Source: Corynebacterium sp. (GTDB taxonomy: Bacteria; Actinomycetota; Actinomycetes; Mycobacteriales; Mycobacteriaceae). Taken from it: a DNA stretch of 64,000 nt. Shown here in pieces: positions 7,565-17,397 of the stretch (the stretch's first letter is position 1; every line of letters begins with the position of its first letter). The translations under genes were made by a program, and so were the position numbers. The stretch lies in the NCBI GenBank assembly GCA_030531005.1, contig JAUMTW010000001.1:389227-453226 (forward strand), in the 5' to 3' direction. The notes below the pieces were generated by a model. That model saw only the letters and a list, made by a program, of their open reading frames with translations, did no database searches and was not told where the DNA came from.

Positions 7565-9046
7565 ATGACCAGCCCAATGGATGCAACGGCAATGGCTCCG
7601 ACACACGGAGGTAAGCCCCTCACTCTTGCCGAGAAGGTCTGGCGCGACCATATCGTCGCCCCCGGCAGCAACGGCGACCCGGATTTGATCTTCATTGATC
7701 TTCAGCTGCTGCATGAGGTGACCTCCCCTCAAGCCTTCGATGGTCTGCGCATGACCGGCCGGAAGATGCGTCACCCCGAGTTGCATCTGGCGACCGAAGA
7801 TCACAATGTACCAACTGAAGGTATCGTGAAGGGCTCACTGCTCGAGATCCGTGATCAAACCTCGCGTACCCAGGTGGAAACCTTACGTAGCAATTGCGAA
7901 GAATTCGGCGTACGCCTGCATCCCATGGGTGATATTCGCCAGGGCATTGTTCACCAGGTTGGCCCTCAGCTAGGAGCTACTCAACCTGGTATGACCATTG
8001 TTTGCGGTGACTCGCACACTTCCACGCACGGCGCTTTCGGTGCTATGGCCTTTGGCATCGGCACCTCCGAAGTCGAGCACGTCATGGCTACCCAGACTCT
8101 GTCGCTGAAGCCTTTTAAGACCATGGCCATTGAAGTCAGTGGTGAATTGCAGCCAGGGGTAAGTGCGAAGGACTTGATTCTGGCCATTATCGCTAAGATC
8201 GGTACTGGTGGCGGCCAGGGGCACGTGATCGAATATCGTGGCGAAGCCATCCGCAAGCTTTCCATGGAAGCCCGCATGACTATTTGCAACATGTCGATTG
8301 AAGCAGGCGCACGTGCCGGCATGATTGCCCCAGATGAGATTACTTTTGAATACGTCAAGGGCCGTGAATTCGCGCCACAAGGCCAAGACTGGGATGATGC
8401 CGTAGCGTATTGGAAGACCCTGCCAACAGATGAAGGCGCAGAATTCGATACTGTCGTTGAGATCGATGGTTCTTCGTTGACTCCGTTCGTTACCTGGGGT
8501 ACCAACCCGGGACAGGGATTGCCGCTGAGCGCAAACGTGCCAAGCCCAGAAGACTTCCACAATGACAATGAGAAGGCTGCTGCGGAAAAAGCTCTGAAGT
8601 ATATGGATCTCACCCCAGGCACGCCACTGCGCGAAGTTAAGATCGACACTGTTTTCTTAGGCTCGTGTACGAATGCTCGAATCGAAGATCTGCGCGCTGC
8701 TGCAGAGATCTTAGATGGCCATCAGGTCCATAAGTCTGTACGCATGATGGTGGTTCCATCAACGGCCATGGTCAAACAGCAAGCCGAAGAAGAAGGCTTG
8801 GACGAGATCTTCCGCAAAGCCGGCGCTGATTGGCGTACCGCTGGTTGCTCGATGTGTTTGGGCATGAACCCAGATCAGCTCAAGCCAGGTGAGCGCAGTG
8901 CTTCGACTTCCAACCGCAACTTCGAAGGCCGTCAAGGCCCAGGCGGTCGCACGCACTTGGTATCCCCAGAGGTTGCTGCCGCAACTGCGATCAAGGGAAC
9001 TCTGGCAAGCCCCGCAGACCTCGATCCCGTAGTGGCCGCAGGCTAG
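7565..9046 (+). CDS. leuC: 3-isopropylmalate dehydratase, large subunit
   Basis: With LeuD, isomerises 2-isopropylmalate to 3-isopropylmalate in leucine biosynthesis. 493 residues, an aconitase-superfamily protein. The 4Fe-4S ligands are Cys368 (GSCTNAR) and Cys428/Cys431 ([11 protein letters not shown]). [20 protein letters not shown] lies near residue 140. The start MTSP matches the C. glutamicum protein as I recall it, and a purine-rich ribosome-binding site precedes it. leuD follows 18 bases downstream with its own site (GACGAGGAGC), so the two form an operon. Expected to be repressed by the divergent LtbR. Confidence 0.98.
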   Translation: MTSPMDATAMAPTHGGKPLTLAEKVWRDHIVAPGSNGDPDLIFIDLQLLHEVTSPQAFDGLRMTGRKMRHPELHLATEDHNVPTEGIVKGSLLEIRDQTSRTQVETLRSNCEEFGVRLHPMGDIRQGIVHQVGPQLGATQPGMTIVCGDSHTSTHGAFGAMAFGIGTSEVEHVMATQTLSLKPFKTMAIEVSGELQPGVSAKDLILAIIAKIGTGGGQGHVIEYRGEAIRKLSMEARMTICNMSIEAGARAGMIAPDEITFEYVKGREFAPQGQDWDDAVAYWKTLPTDEGAEFDTVVEIDGSSLTPFVTWGTNPGQGLPLSANVPSPEDFHNDNEKAAAEKALKYMDLTPGTPLREVKIDTVFLGSCTNARIEDLRAAAEILDGHQVHKSVRMMVVPSTAMVKQQAEEEGLDEIFRKAGADWRTAGCSMCLGMNPDQLKPGERSASTSNRNFEGRQGPGGRTHLVSPEVAAATAIKGTLASPADLDPVVAAG

Positions 9047-9064
9047 AAAGACGAGGAGCAAATC

Positions 9065-9655
9065 ATGGAAAAGTTCGTACAGCACACCGGAGTTGGCGTT
9101 CCGTTGACTCGTTCAAATGTGGACACCGACCAAATCATCCCCGCCGTCTACCTTAAGCGTGTGACCCGCACTGGCTTTGAAGATGGTCTGTTTAATAACT
9201 GGCGCACCAATGAGCCAGACTTCGTGCTCAACCAAGATGCCTACCGAAACGGCACCGTGTTGGTCGCAGGCCCTGACTTCGGTACTGGCTCCTCACGAGA
9301 GCATGCTGTGTGGGCCTTGATGGATTATGGTTTTCGTGTAGTGTTCTCTTCGCGTTTTGCTGACATCTTCCGCGGCAACTCCGGTAAAGCAGGTCTCCTT
9401 GCTGCGATCATGAGCCAGGAAAATATTGAATTGTTGTGGAAGCAACTAGAGCAAGAACCTGGTAAAGAAATCACCGTTGACTTGGATCGTCGCATGGCAA
9501 CGTGTGGGGCCCAGGAATACCCTTTTGAAGTAGATGACTACACTCGGTGGCGTTTGATGGAAGGCCTCGATGATATCGGGTTAACATTGCGGAAGGAAGA
9601 AGAAATCACCAATTTTGAGGCTCAGCGGCCAGCCTTTAAACCGCAGATACAATAA
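9065..9655 (+). CDS. leuD: 3-isopropylmalate dehydratase, small subunit
   Basis: 196 residues, the aconitase swivel-domain subunit partnering LeuC. The signature [17 protein letters not shown] is at about residues 75-91 and the N-terminal [19 protein letters not shown] is typical. Ribosome-binding site GAGGAG lies 8 bases before the ATG. It is the second gene of the leuCD operon and is followed by a terminator at 9704-9757. Confidence 0.98.
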   Translation: MEKFVQHTGVGVPLTRSNVDTDQIIPAVYLKRVTRTGFEDGLFNNWRTNEPDFVLNQDAYRNGTVLVAGPDFGTGSSREHAVWALMDYGFRVVFSSRFADIFRGNSGKAGLLAAIMSQENIELLWKQLEQEPGKEITVDLDRRMATCGAQEYPFEVDDYTRWRLMEGLDDIGLTLRKEEEITNFEAQRPAFKPQIQ

Positions 9656-9703
9656 TCTTTGCTGCTAACTACCGGTGCCAAGCACCGGAGTACTTCAGTG
9701 TAG

Positions 9704-9757
9704 ACCCCGCACCAGAATTTTGGCCTGATAGCCAGAATCGAAATGGTGCGGGGTTTC
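9704..9757 (+). terminator. Terminator of the leuCD operon
   Basis: accccgcacca (9704-9714) pairs with tggtgcggggt (9744-9754), with a smaller inner hairpin (tggcctgatagcca), followed by a short T-rich tail. Confidence 0.65.
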
Positions 9758-9794
9758 CTTGCGTTACGTCAGATACGAGTTTCTCGAGCAGCCC

Positions 9795-10844
9795 TTAGTC
9801 ACGCAATGGCAGTGGGCTTTCGAAATAATCGGCCCCGATCAGTTCGTCGAAGTGGAAGTGTAACACCCACATTCCGGCCTTCTTGGTCGCACGCTGTGGT
9901 AAATGCACCTGGCCTTGCTTACTGACATAGCTCAAGATCTCCGGGATGGCGCCACCTTGGCTACACACCACCGTTGTGCCAGGGCGAACGGTCAGCTGGC
10001 GCAGCTGCTGTTTGGGCGTCGTAGCATCTTGCTCCCAACTGGCATCATCAAGCATGGATAATGCTGTCACCGCATTACCGGCAGATGGTTCAAGAGTGTG
10101 GCGGCAGCGATCTGGCGAAGCAGTAAGCATACGACTTGGGTGATAGCTTGCAAGGACGGGTTGTAAAAACTTCGCTTGTTTTTCACCCTTCGGTGTCAGC
10201 GGGCGGAGATTATCATGACCGTCCCACTCCGCACGCGGCAGAGCCTGCGCATGGCGTACCAGGATCAAAGTCGAAGTCACGGGGCGCTCCAAAAAGTGGG
10301 CTGCAGCCGCTAAGACTTCGCGGTCAGCATCATAGCTCAACAGCTTGCTGGCATCTTTAAAACTCAGCCATCGGATCTCATCAACTTCTTCATTCGCGGC
10401 GAATTCGCCGCCGTGGACGTAGGCTGTCCAATAGTAGACGACCTTGGTGTGGCGTTTGATTGGGTATTGGACATGACCAAGCAACTTGCCCAGGGTGACT
10501 TCATAGCCAGTTTCTTCGGAAATCTCGCGCTGGGCGACTACAGGCAACGACTCCCCAGGATCGACTTTGCCTTTGGCTAAAGACCAGTCATCATAATGAG
10601 GGCGGTGGATCACTGCGACCGCGATATCGCTTGCCCGCGTTACCAGCGGTACTTGATCAGCGGGCAGCGGAAGTGGGGAAGCATCGTCACCATCGGCAAG
10701 ACGCCACAGTACCGCGCCGGCAGCGAAGATAGGGCTTTCAAATTCCTTGGCCGGATGCCGGGGAATGCGGTGGAAACGCCCACTGAGGTTCGTAGAAAAT
10801 CGGGCATCCTTCGTAGTCTCATTCAACGCTGCCAATGTGGGCAT
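9795..10844 (-). CDS. mutT1: MutT1-type 8-oxo-(d)GTP hydrolase: NUDIX plus histidine-phosphatase domains
   Basis: 349 residues from ATG 10844 (MPTLAALNE). An in-frame start further upstream (10901) would add 19 unconvincing residues. The N-terminal half is a NUDIX domain with the box GKVDPGESLPVVAQREISEE followed by TGYEV. The C-terminal half begins TLILVRHAQA, the RHG motif of the histidine phosphatase (phosphoglycerate mutase-like) fold. This fusion is the actinobacterial MutT1 architecture, which in mycobacteria degrades 8-oxo-dGTP and related damaged nucleotides to prevent mutation. Its place after leuCD is the usual corynebacterial one. Function is inferred from domain fusion and motifs. 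Confidence 0.9.
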   Translation of the reverse strand: MPTLAALNETTKDARFSTNLSGRFHRIPRHPAKEFESPIFAAGAVLWRLADGDDASPLPLPADQVPLVTRASDIAVAVIHRPHYDDWSLAKGKVDPGESLPVVAQREISEETGYEVTLGKLLGHVQYPIKRHTKVVYYWTAYVHGGEFAANEEVDEIRWLSFKDASKLLSYDADREVLAAAAHFLERPVTSTLILVRHAQALPRAEWDGHDNLRPLTPKGEKQAKFLQPVLASYHPSRMLTASPDRCRHTLEPSAGNAVTALSMLDDASWEQDATTPKQQLRQLTVRPGTTVVCSQGGAIPEILSYVSKQGQVHLPQRATKKAGMWVLHFHFDELIGADYFESPLPLRD

Positions 10845-11173
10845 TCCTTCCAATCGACTCCAGGTCACTATGCTATCAGCGCTAAGAATACGAAACCGCA
10901 CGCATATGGAGGCATTGTGGCATGGTGTATCTGTATGACTCCTGCAATCAGCCTAGCAAGAGGGTCTCATACCTATGGTACAGCGCTTTCAACATGTACC
11001 GCGTATGGCGCATGACTGGCACGCAGGCTCGAGTCTGTTGAAAGGAGGAGCTGGCACAGTACATCGAGAAGCCCGGACCCAATATAAAGCGTTTCTGAGA
11101 TATTCTGCCCTTCACTCCGGCCGGAACCATTCGGCCCGGTGATGAGGTTGCTTTTCTTGGGTGCGTCTTTTAG
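10845..11173. other. Intergenic region at the edge of decayed mobile DNA
   Basis: Contains the mutT1 promoter side. Beyond that I see no gene. The sequence loses the codon pattern of the flanking genes and leads into the recombinase remnant. Confidence 0.4.
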
Positions 11174-11669
11174 TTGTCACTTACTCGACACCTAAGGAGT
11201 TGTGGTGCTTTTGAATATGTACGGGTCTCGACGGATCTACAAGAGCGGATCTTCAGATTGATGAGCTCATTGCCGCGGCTAAGCAGCGCAGTTGTGGATC
11301 GATCTGCGGGGTTGCGGCTAGGAGGTGGTTCAGGCGAGAGACCGGAATCGGATCGTTTAGTGGAGCAGTTATGTACTGGTGATGTTGTCGTGGAGTGGTG
11401 ATTGGATCGCCTGGGAAGGTTGGTCCAACATCTCATTGAGATGATGCACCTGTTTCAGGATCAGGGCGTGGAGTTTCGTAGTATGCAGGAACAGCTCGAT
11501 TGCACCACCTCGATGGGAAGGTTTAGGTTTCATTATTTGCTGCGATTGCAGTGTGGTTGCTGCGATTGCAGAGTCTGAATCTGATCTCATCCGAGCCCGG
11601 ACGCAAGCCGGGGTGGCGAATACTCGGACGAGGGGGCGCGTGGGAGGGATGCAAACCGGTGCTGTATGA
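11174..11669 (+). pseudogene. Serine recombinase (resolvase/invertase), broken
   Basis: Pieces of a Gin/Hin/Tn3-resolvase-like protein appear in order. YVRVSTDLQE (catalytic Ser region) comes first. LQIDELIAA is in another frame. GDVVVEW is followed by an in-frame TGA (11402-11404 region) and then LDRLGRLVQHLIE, and FRSMQEQLDCTTSMGRF continues the same frame. Finally VAAIAESESDLIRARTQAG leads into TRTRGRVGG, shifted by a 20-bp tandem duplication (ttgctgcgattgcag at 11537-11551 and 11557-11571). In intact relatives these blocks are collinear. At least one stop codon and two frameshifts make it nonfunctional. The C-terminal DNA-binding helix-turn-helix is not recognisable. Together with the neighbouring parA remnant it marks an old plasmid or mobile-element insertion. 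Confidence 0.85.
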
Positions 11670-11796
11670 GTTGTACGAAGCACAATGGGTGTTGGTGGGC
11701 TCGTTGTAGCCATGACTCTGGCCGTGCTGGGGTGGTTTAATACTGATGGTAAAAATCTGCCCTAGCATGTTGGCGCATGGTGAGGTGCATCGGGTA

Positions 11797-12308
11797 CTAG
11801 GAGCCGATGCAGCTTAGCACTTCCTTGACTCTCGAGACTCCAGCTTGCGATACCGTCGCGGTATAAAGCACACCATGCGCAGCAATCAGTGCAATTTGTG
11901 CCAACATCCCTCCTCCGACGAGGGGCAGTCGACAACGACAAACTCTGAATTGCCGCCCTGTAGGGTCATTTCTAGCCGCAACTCGGAATGGTCTTGATCA
12001 TCACACGCACGGTTTGACAGTGACCAATAGGAAGGGGTGGACTTCAAATGTTCATTCCATCCTGACACTAACGCTGGATTCTTAGCCCATCCGCGAGGTC
12101 TCGATCGGTAATGACAGCTGTGACTGCTTGCCAGCCATGTGCTGGACTTACCCCAATCCATTCTGTTGCAGAGATTTGAGGAACGAGGTCAACAAACAGT
12201 GTGCTTGCTCCCCGATTTATGGCGGTTATCGCAAGGCTTACTGCTGTTGTCGCCTTCGTGGCACCGCCAACTTCACTGTAAAAGTCTGTAAAAAATGATT
12301 ACCCTCAT
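11797..12308 (-). pseudogene. ParA-family partition ATPase, broken
   Basis: On the minus strand from ATG 12308 the sequence reads M-R-V-I-I-F and then, after a 10-bp tandem duplication (ctgtaaaa at 12276-12283 and 12286-12293) that shifts the frame, Y-S-E-V-G-G-A-T-K-A-T-T-A-V-S-L-A. This mirrors the deviant Walker A of ParA (KGGVGKTTTAVNLA) with key Gly/Lys residues already changed. LFVDLVPQISATEWIGV matches the Walker A' block (DLDPQASAT). Later pieces FVVVDCPSSEEG (Walker B) and LAQIALIAAHGVLYTATVSQ appear in other frames. The end at 11797 is short for a ParA. No intact parB was seen. Small ParA proteins of this kind are typical of corynebacterial plasmids. Confidence 0.82.
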
Positions 12309-12313
12309 GCCTG

Positions 12314-12325
12314 CAAGCATGCTTG
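12314..12325. repeat. Perfect 12-bp palindrome CAAGCATGCTTG upstream of the parA remnant
   Basis: The palindrome lies 6-17 bases upstream of the old parA start. It could be a leftover operator or partition site; nothing more can be said. Confidence 0.4.
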
Positions 12326-12573
12326 TATCTCATGTATCTTTTCACAAACTAGGGTAATTGTGACGTAATTTGTCGCAAGTAGCTAGGCTAACAACTGTCA
12401 CACCCATGAGCAATATTCGCTGCAGTGCCCCGAAGACTTGTAGCATGGAGCGCATTTGCTACGTGATCACCCACGCGACCGCCTGCACGAAGTAGCGCCT
12501 ATAAGAAGTGAAGATGGGAATCGTGCCAGGAGCCGTATGGGGAACCAAACGGTACGTATCACCAGGAGTAACC

Positions 12574-13605
12574 ATGAATTTTCACTACATCACCCAACCA
12601 GCTACCGTCGCCGTCATGGGCGCAGGATCATGGGGCACCACCATGGCCAAGGTCTTCGCTGACTCCCAATGCACCGTGCGCTTATGGGCCCGCCGCCCAG
12701 AACTCGCCGAACAAATTCAACGCACCCGGCACAATGACACATACTTATCTGGCATCACCTTGCCTTTAAATATCACCGCTACCGCGGATGCCGCCCAAGC
12801 TTTAACTGGAGCCGACATCGTGGTGTTGGCGGTTCCTAGCCAATCCTTACGCGCCAACCTCAAACTGTGGGTCGACATTTTGCCTAAGGATGCCGTGTTG
12901 TTGAGTCTATCCAAGGGTATAGAAAATGAAACACTCTTGCGCATGAGCGAAGTCATCAGCGAGGTAACCAGTTTCTCAAGGAGCCAAATTTGTGTGCTTT
13001 CTGGGCCTAACCTCTCCAGGGAGATTGCGCAAGAACAACCTGCTGCTACGGTTATTGCCTGCGAGCGTGAAGAGACTGCCTGGGAGGTCCAGCATACGTT
13101 AAAGGCTAATTACTTCCGCGCTTATACCAATAGAGATGTTATCGGCTGCGAGATCGGAGGCGCCTGCAAAAATGTCATCGCATTGGCAACCGGTATGGCT
13201 GTTGGGAGCGGGTTAGGCGAGAATACTGCAGCAACGATCATCACTCGCGGACTAGCAGAGGTGACCAGGTTAGGGCGTGCTCTAGGGGCTGAAGATGCCA
13301 CTTTCGCAGGTCTTGCCGGTATGGGGGATTTGGTTGCAACCTGTGCCTCCCCGCTATCGCGCAACCGCACTTTTGGTGCCCGGCTTGGAGCTGGGGCAAC
13401 GGTGCTCCAAGCTCAGCATGAATCCCAAGGTCAGGTTGCAGAAGGCGTGCATTCTGTGCGCGCAGTTGTCGCTTTAGCGCACCAATACGGCGTGGATATG
13501 CCTTTAAGTGAAGCGGTGTATGAAGTCTGCCATGAAGGCGTGAGCGTGCAAACCATCATGGGCCGACTGATGCAACGAGCAAAGCGATCGGAACATTTCG
13601 ACTAG
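12574..13605 (+). CDS. gpsA: Glycerol-3-phosphate dehydrogenase [NAD(P)+]
   Basis: Reduces dihydroxyacetone phosphate to sn-glycerol 3-phosphate for phospholipid synthesis. 343 residues from ATG 12574, which has AGGAG 6 bases upstream; an in-frame start at 12508 would add 22 residues without family support. The Rossmann motif [10 protein letters not shown] is at residues 16-25, LSKGIEN near 115, and [13 protein letters not shown] holds the catalytic Lys. GDLVATC is near residue 255. It is followed by ddl, as in C. glutamicum (cg1492-cg1493). Confidence 0.97.
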   Translation: MNFHYITQPATVAVMGAGSWGTTMAKVFADSQCTVRLWARRPELAEQIQRTRHNDTYLSGITLPLNITATADAAQALTGADIVVLAVPSQSLRANLKLWVDILPKDAVLLSLSKGIENETLLRMSEVISEVTSFSRSQICVLSGPNLSREIAQEQPAATVIACEREETAWEVQHTLKANYFRAYTNRDVIGCEIGGACKNVIALATGMAVGSGLGENTAATIITRGLAEVTRLGRALGAEDATFAGLAGMGDLVATCASPLSRNRTFGARLGAGATVLQAQHESQGQVAEGVHSVRAVVALAHQYGVDMPLSEAVYEVCHEGVSVQTIMGRLMQRAKRSEHFD

Positions 13606-13624
13606 ACGCACCGAGTAGAAACGC

Positions 13625-13640
13625 GGGGGGGGGGAAAAAA
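13625..13640. repeat. Homopolymer tract G10A6 between gpsA and ddl
   Basis: Ten consecutive G (13625-13634) followed by six A (13635-13640), 170-185 bases before the ddl start. Such tracts are prone to slippage and to sequencing error. Confidence 0.9.
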
Positions 13641-13809
13641 CGGTGATGATTACGGGCACGTCAAAGCTTTCGCATGCCACATCCGATTCCTGGCGTGTGG
13701 CGGAAGTGGCATCAAGTATGGCCTGTTTTGGGATGTCGCTGTTATGCTTGCACTCGTCAATAGGCGGGTCTTTGCTGTTCACCCCTACTCAGCAGGTAAA
13801 CTAGGCTAC

Positions 13810-14892
13810 ATGACTTCTTCACCTATTCGCGTTGCTGTGGTCTATGGCGGCCGCAGCTCTGAGCACTCCATTTCCTGTGTTTCTGCGGGCGCGGTATTAA
13901 GCCACCTCGACCCTGACCGTTATGAGGCCATCCCTGTTGGTATCACTACCAGTGGAAAGTGGACTCTTGGTGGAGATCCCGAGACTTTGAAAATCAAAGA
14001 CCGCGCCTTACCTGAGGTTGATGCGAATAATCCCGAAGTCGCTCTAGCAGTAAACCCACAACAGCGCGGCCAATTTCGCAATCTCCAAGGCGAAGTTGTC
14101 GCAGAAGTTGATGTTATCCTGCCAATTCTGCATGGTCGCTATGGAGAAGATGGCACGATTCAAGGCCTCTTCGAGCTTTCTGGAGTGCCATACGTAGGCC
14201 CAGGAGTTTTAGCAAGTGCCTGCGGCCAGGACAAGATCTATACCCGCAATCTGTTACGTCTTGCTGGTTTGCCCTTAGGCAAAGAAGTCGTCTTGCGCAA
14301 GGATGAAGTACTCACCGCTGCGCAGCGCGAGTACCTCGGTCTGCCAGTTTTCGTGAAGCCTGCCCGTGGTGGTTCTTCCATTGGTGTTTCGCGTGTAGCA
14401 CATTGGGATGAGCTTGATGCGGCCATTGCTCGTGCGCGTGCTGAGGATGAACAAGTGTTGGTTGAAGAAGAAATCCAAGGGGTGGAAGTTGAGTGCGGTA
14501 TTCTCGAGCGCCCCGATGGTAGTCTCGTGGCCTCCGTGCCTGCCGAGTTAGTGAATGTCACTGAAGGTAGTGAGGGCTTTTATGGCTTTGACACTAAGTA
14601 TCTGGATAATGTCGCTAGTGCCAAAATTCCGGCAGCATTGCCCGATGATGCCATCGAGGACATTCAAACAATGGCCAAGCAGGCTTTTAAGGTTCTGGGC
14701 TGCACTGGCATTTCGCGGGTGGATTTCTTCTACACTGACAACGGTCCGGTGGTGAATGAGATCAATACCATGCCAGGCTTTACCCCAATTTCGATGTATC
14801 CACAGGTTTTTGCACATTCGGATATCCGATATGAGGAACTGTTGGATACCTTGATTCAAACAGCACTTGCTGCACCAACGAGCAAGATTTAA
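13810..14892 (+). CDS. ddl: D-alanine--D-alanine ligase
   Basis: Makes the D-Ala-D-Ala dipeptide for peptidoglycan precursors in the cytoplasm. 360 residues from ATG 13810 (MTSSPIRVAVVYGG); an in-frame start at 13744 adds 22 unlikely residues. Family signatures are VVYGGRSSEHSISC (N-terminal), HGRYGEDGTIQGLFE, the ATP-grasp segment VFVKPARGGSSIGVS, and the C-terminal EINTMPGFTPISMYP, which binds metal and substrate. No clear Shine-Dalgarno sequence is visible. Vancomycin-resistance-type D-Ala-D-Lac ligases share the fold, but the context and HGRYGEDG fit the housekeeping Ddl. Confidence 0.96.
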   Translation: MTSSPIRVAVVYGGRSSEHSISCVSAGAVLSHLDPDRYEAIPVGITTSGKWTLGGDPETLKIKDRALPEVDANNPEVALAVNPQQRGQFRNLQGEVVAEVDVILPILHGRYGEDGTIQGLFELSGVPYVGPGVLASACGQDKIYTRNLLRLAGLPLGKEVVLRKDEVLTAAQREYLGLPVFVKPARGGSSIGVSRVAHWDELDAAIARARAEDEQVLVEEEIQGVEVECGILERPDGSLVASVPAELVNVTEGSEGFYGFDTKYLDNVASAKIPAALPDDAIEDIQTMAKQAFKVLGCTGISRVDFFYTDNGPVVNEINTMPGFTPISMYPQVFAHSDIRYEELLDTLIQTALAAPTSKI

Positions 14893-15013
14893 ATACAAAG
14901 CGAAAATACACAGCCAAGCCGGGTAAGTCGCGCGGCCATATCAAGACCAAACTAGGCCATATCAAGGCCGTGTAGACGACGTAGGTACCAAGTACTTACA
15001 GAGAAGTACATGC

Positions 15014-15064
15014 AGAAGGTGGGAGTCAGTGGATGATCTCCACTTTCTCCCGCCTTCTATTCTT
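15014..15064. terminator. Bidirectional terminator between ddl and the DUF3515 gene
   Basis: agaaggtgggag (15014-15025) pairs with ctcccgccttct (15047-15058), one GU pair, with an inner tgga/tcca stem, followed by a T-rich tail (attcttt). It serves converging genes. Confidence 0.7.
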
Positions 15065-15159
15065 TACCATGCCCTTTGGTATGAGTTCCGTTGTTCCTGA
15101 CTTCTCCTTACCACTCTTTGGCCGCTCATTTGAGTCCCGTGGTCGGTTGTTTCAAGGGT

Positions 15160-16143
15160 TTATTCCCTAGTATCTACTGCCAAGGTGGCAGCGATAGCAT
15201 TACTGATTACTGGTAGTGCTGCGCTGCCGCCGGCTTGGGGCATACTAGCGACCACGACATCTGCGCGATCAATGGCATACCAGGTACTTGCTGTGGTGCC
15301 ATTTCCCAAGGTGGTATCTTCCATCCAATTGACCCCATTGATCTGCTGGAGTTGTGCGCCTGGTTCATAGGATGCGGGGAATTCCACCCCACAGCGAATT
15401 ACAATTGGCTCTAAACCAGCTGCAATATAGACTGCCGATTGGCTCAAATCGGTATGTGCAATTCGCTCATAGGTAGGAGAATCCCCAATACTTGCAGGTA
15501 ATTCGCTCAAGAATTCTTCACAGTGCCCGGTATATGGGGTTTTAAAATCAGATAAGGCAAGTGGTTGATAATCCTGTGGAGTGTCATCGAGGTAGCTCAA
15601 TGCATCGGTAAGTTCCGCGAAATCCACCTTATCCTGGGCAGGTTGGCCCTGGGCAGTGATGGCAACCAGGGGAGTAGAGCCCACGGCATACCAGGTGGCG
15701 AGATCTAGCCCTGGGGTCGCATCGCGGACCTCAAACCAAGAGGTACCAGCTGCCGTAAACTCTGTAGCATACTCGCTATATTGCTGCGGCGCCTCAATCC
15801 CACAGCGCAAAGTGATCTGATTTGCCTCCTGATCCCGCCAGACTGCAACACCAGCTGGTATTGGATCTGCAAGGGGAGCTTGATCTAACCCATTGAGCTC
15901 ATCTGGTACAGCAGCAAGGACATTCTGACATTGAGAAGTTGTTGCATCCGGTGCATCAATGGAGGCAACTGATACAGGCTGGTCTTTAATTCGCGAATAC
16001 ATTACCTTCGTACCAATCAGCACACCCGTGACTAAGAGCAGGGCAAGGATTAAGGCGATAATGATTGGGGTTTGGCGTCGGGGCGCTTCGATATTTTCGC
16101 GCGCCTCTGGATAATCAGAAGCAGAATTCGCAGCATCAGACAT
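15160..16143 (-). CDS. DUF3515 membrane-anchored protein with two tandem domains
   Basis: 327 residues from ATG 16143 (MSDAANS); a TTG three codons upstream is less likely. A short cytoplasmic N-terminus is followed by one membrane helix (about residues 27-48, TPIIIALILALLLVTGVLIG), then two related outside domains of about 130 residues. Each has an early Cys (SQCQNVLAAVP; GHCEEFLSELP), a later IxLRCG or IVIRCG motif, a W-F/W-M strand, a TWYA motif and a terminal alpha-helical stretch. The gene order DUF3515 - thiL - ung is conserved in corynebacteria. Function is unknown. DUF3515 proteins I recall are single-domain, so the duplication is unusual. Confidence 0.85.
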   Translation of the reverse strand: MSDAANSASDYPEARENIEAPRRQTPIIIALILALLLVTGVLIGTKVMYSRIKDQPVSVASIDAPDATTSQCQNVLAAVPDELNGLDQAPLADPIPAGVAVWRDQEANQITLRCGIEAPQQYSEYATEFTAAGTSWFEVRDATPGLDLATWYAVGSTPLVAITAQGQPAQDKVDFAELTDALSYLDDTPQDYQPLALSDFKTPYTGHCEEFLSELPASIGDSPTYERIAHTDLSQSAVYIAAGLEPIVIRCGVEFPASYEPGAQLQQINGVNWMEDTTLGNGTTASTWYAIDRADVVVASMPQAGGSAALPVISNAIAATLAVDTRE

Positions 16144-16295
16144 GGTGCTCAATTCTATACCACCAGTATGAAAAGGCAGGTAGGCTAGACCTGTTGTGCT
16201 ATTAGGCTATGGACGCCACACGTCCTTGGCGTACGCCATGCGCCTTTGGCCACACTCAAACAACCTCCATGAGGAAGTGGGAAAGATATTCCATC

Positions 16296-17354
16296 ATGAC
16301 ACATCAGCCCAGCGCACCAAGCACGCCTCCGGTCACGATCGCGGAGGCCGGTGAGGATGCCACCATCGCCTGCATTCGTCAGCATGCTCCGAGTACGCGC
16401 AACGGCGATGATGCCGCTGTGATCGAAAAGCACACAGCTCAGATACGCACTGTGGTCTCAACGGACATGATGCTTGCTGATGTCCATTTCCGTAATACGT
16501 GGGCAACTCCGTATGAGCTAGGGCAAAAGGCAATTAGTCGAAATTTTGCTGATATTGAAGCTATGGGTGCTCACCCCGAGGCAGCGCTCCTCGCGCTCGC
16601 CTTGCCGGGGGATACTCCTATGGAGTGGGTGGCGGAATTTTCCAAGGGGATGGCCAATCGCCTGGGGGACTTTAATGCTGAGCTCATCGGCGGTGATATT
16701 AGCCACGCATCCAGCATTGCGATTACCGTCACCGCTATTGGTCACCTTGGTGGCGCGCTCCCGGCATTAACGCTAGATAGTGCTCGTTGTGGTCAGCAGG
16801 TCATTTGTACTGGCAAGCTCGGCTATGCTTCTGCCGGCCTTGCTTTATTAGAGCATGAAGCCCGCGAGCAAATCCCGGCTGAATTCGCTCCACTTATGCA
16901 AGCTCAGTGTGCGATTATCCCACCTCCGGGGCGGGGTTTCGTAGCACGTGCTACCGGGGTAAGTTCGCTCACCGATAATTCTGATGGCCTGTTGCGTGAT
17001 CTGGGACGGATTGCTCAGCGCTCCGGGGTACATATTCACATTGATGCCGACGCCATCGCTCCTGATGAGCTCCTTGTAGCTGCCGGGCGATACCTTGATA
17101 TCAACCCGTGGGAATGGGTTTTAGCAGGAGGGGAAGACCACAACTTAATCGGTACTACTTCCTATGGTATTGCTACCGGCTTTAAGCGTATCGGGGAAGT
17201 ATGCCAAAGAAACGGTAAAGGCAGTGTCACCGTGGCAAGCATGACTACCGACCTTTCCCCAGCTATCCCGGCATTGCCCGCCGATTACGAAGGCCTAAAG
17301 GGATGGGAAAGTATCCCGGTAGAAAACCGCAAGCTAAAAAATTTTTCAGCATGA
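16296..17354 (+). CDS. thiL: Thiamine-monophosphate kinase
   Basis: Phosphorylates thiamine monophosphate to the coenzyme thiamine diphosphate. 352 residues from ATG 16296; in-frame ATGs at 16209 and 16269 would add N-terminal residues with no family counterpart. The AIR-synthase-like fold shows NGDDAAVI (metal-binding), STDMMLADVHF, an ISRNFADIEAMGAHP segment, GGDISHA, and TDNSDGLLRDLGRIAQRSGV near residue 225. It lies divergent from the DUF3515 gene and is followed by ung 43 bases downstream. Confidence 0.95.
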   Translation: MTHQPSAPSTPPVTIAEAGEDATIACIRQHAPSTRNGDDAAVIEKHTAQIRTVVSTDMMLADVHFRNTWATPYELGQKAISRNFADIEAMGAHPEAALLALALPGDTPMEWVAEFSKGMANRLGDFNAELIGGDISHASSIAITVTAIGHLGGALPALTLDSARCGQQVICTGKLGYASAGLALLEHEAREQIPAEFAPLMQAQCAIIPPPGRGFVARATGVSSLTDNSDGLLRDLGRIAQRSGVHIHIDADAIAPDELLVAAGRYLDINPWEWVLAGGEDHNLIGTTSYGIATGFKRIGEVCQRNGKGSVTVASMTTDLSPAIPALPADYEGLKGWESIPVENRKLKNFSA

Positions 17355-17397
17355 CTCCCACCACGGACGTGAGCGATTTACGGCGAAGAAGGCACCT

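Noticed and set aside
7970..8649. Long minus-strand frames opposite leuC
   Set aside because: Antisense shadows of a certain gene, with Ser/Pro/Ala-rich composition typical of such shadows.
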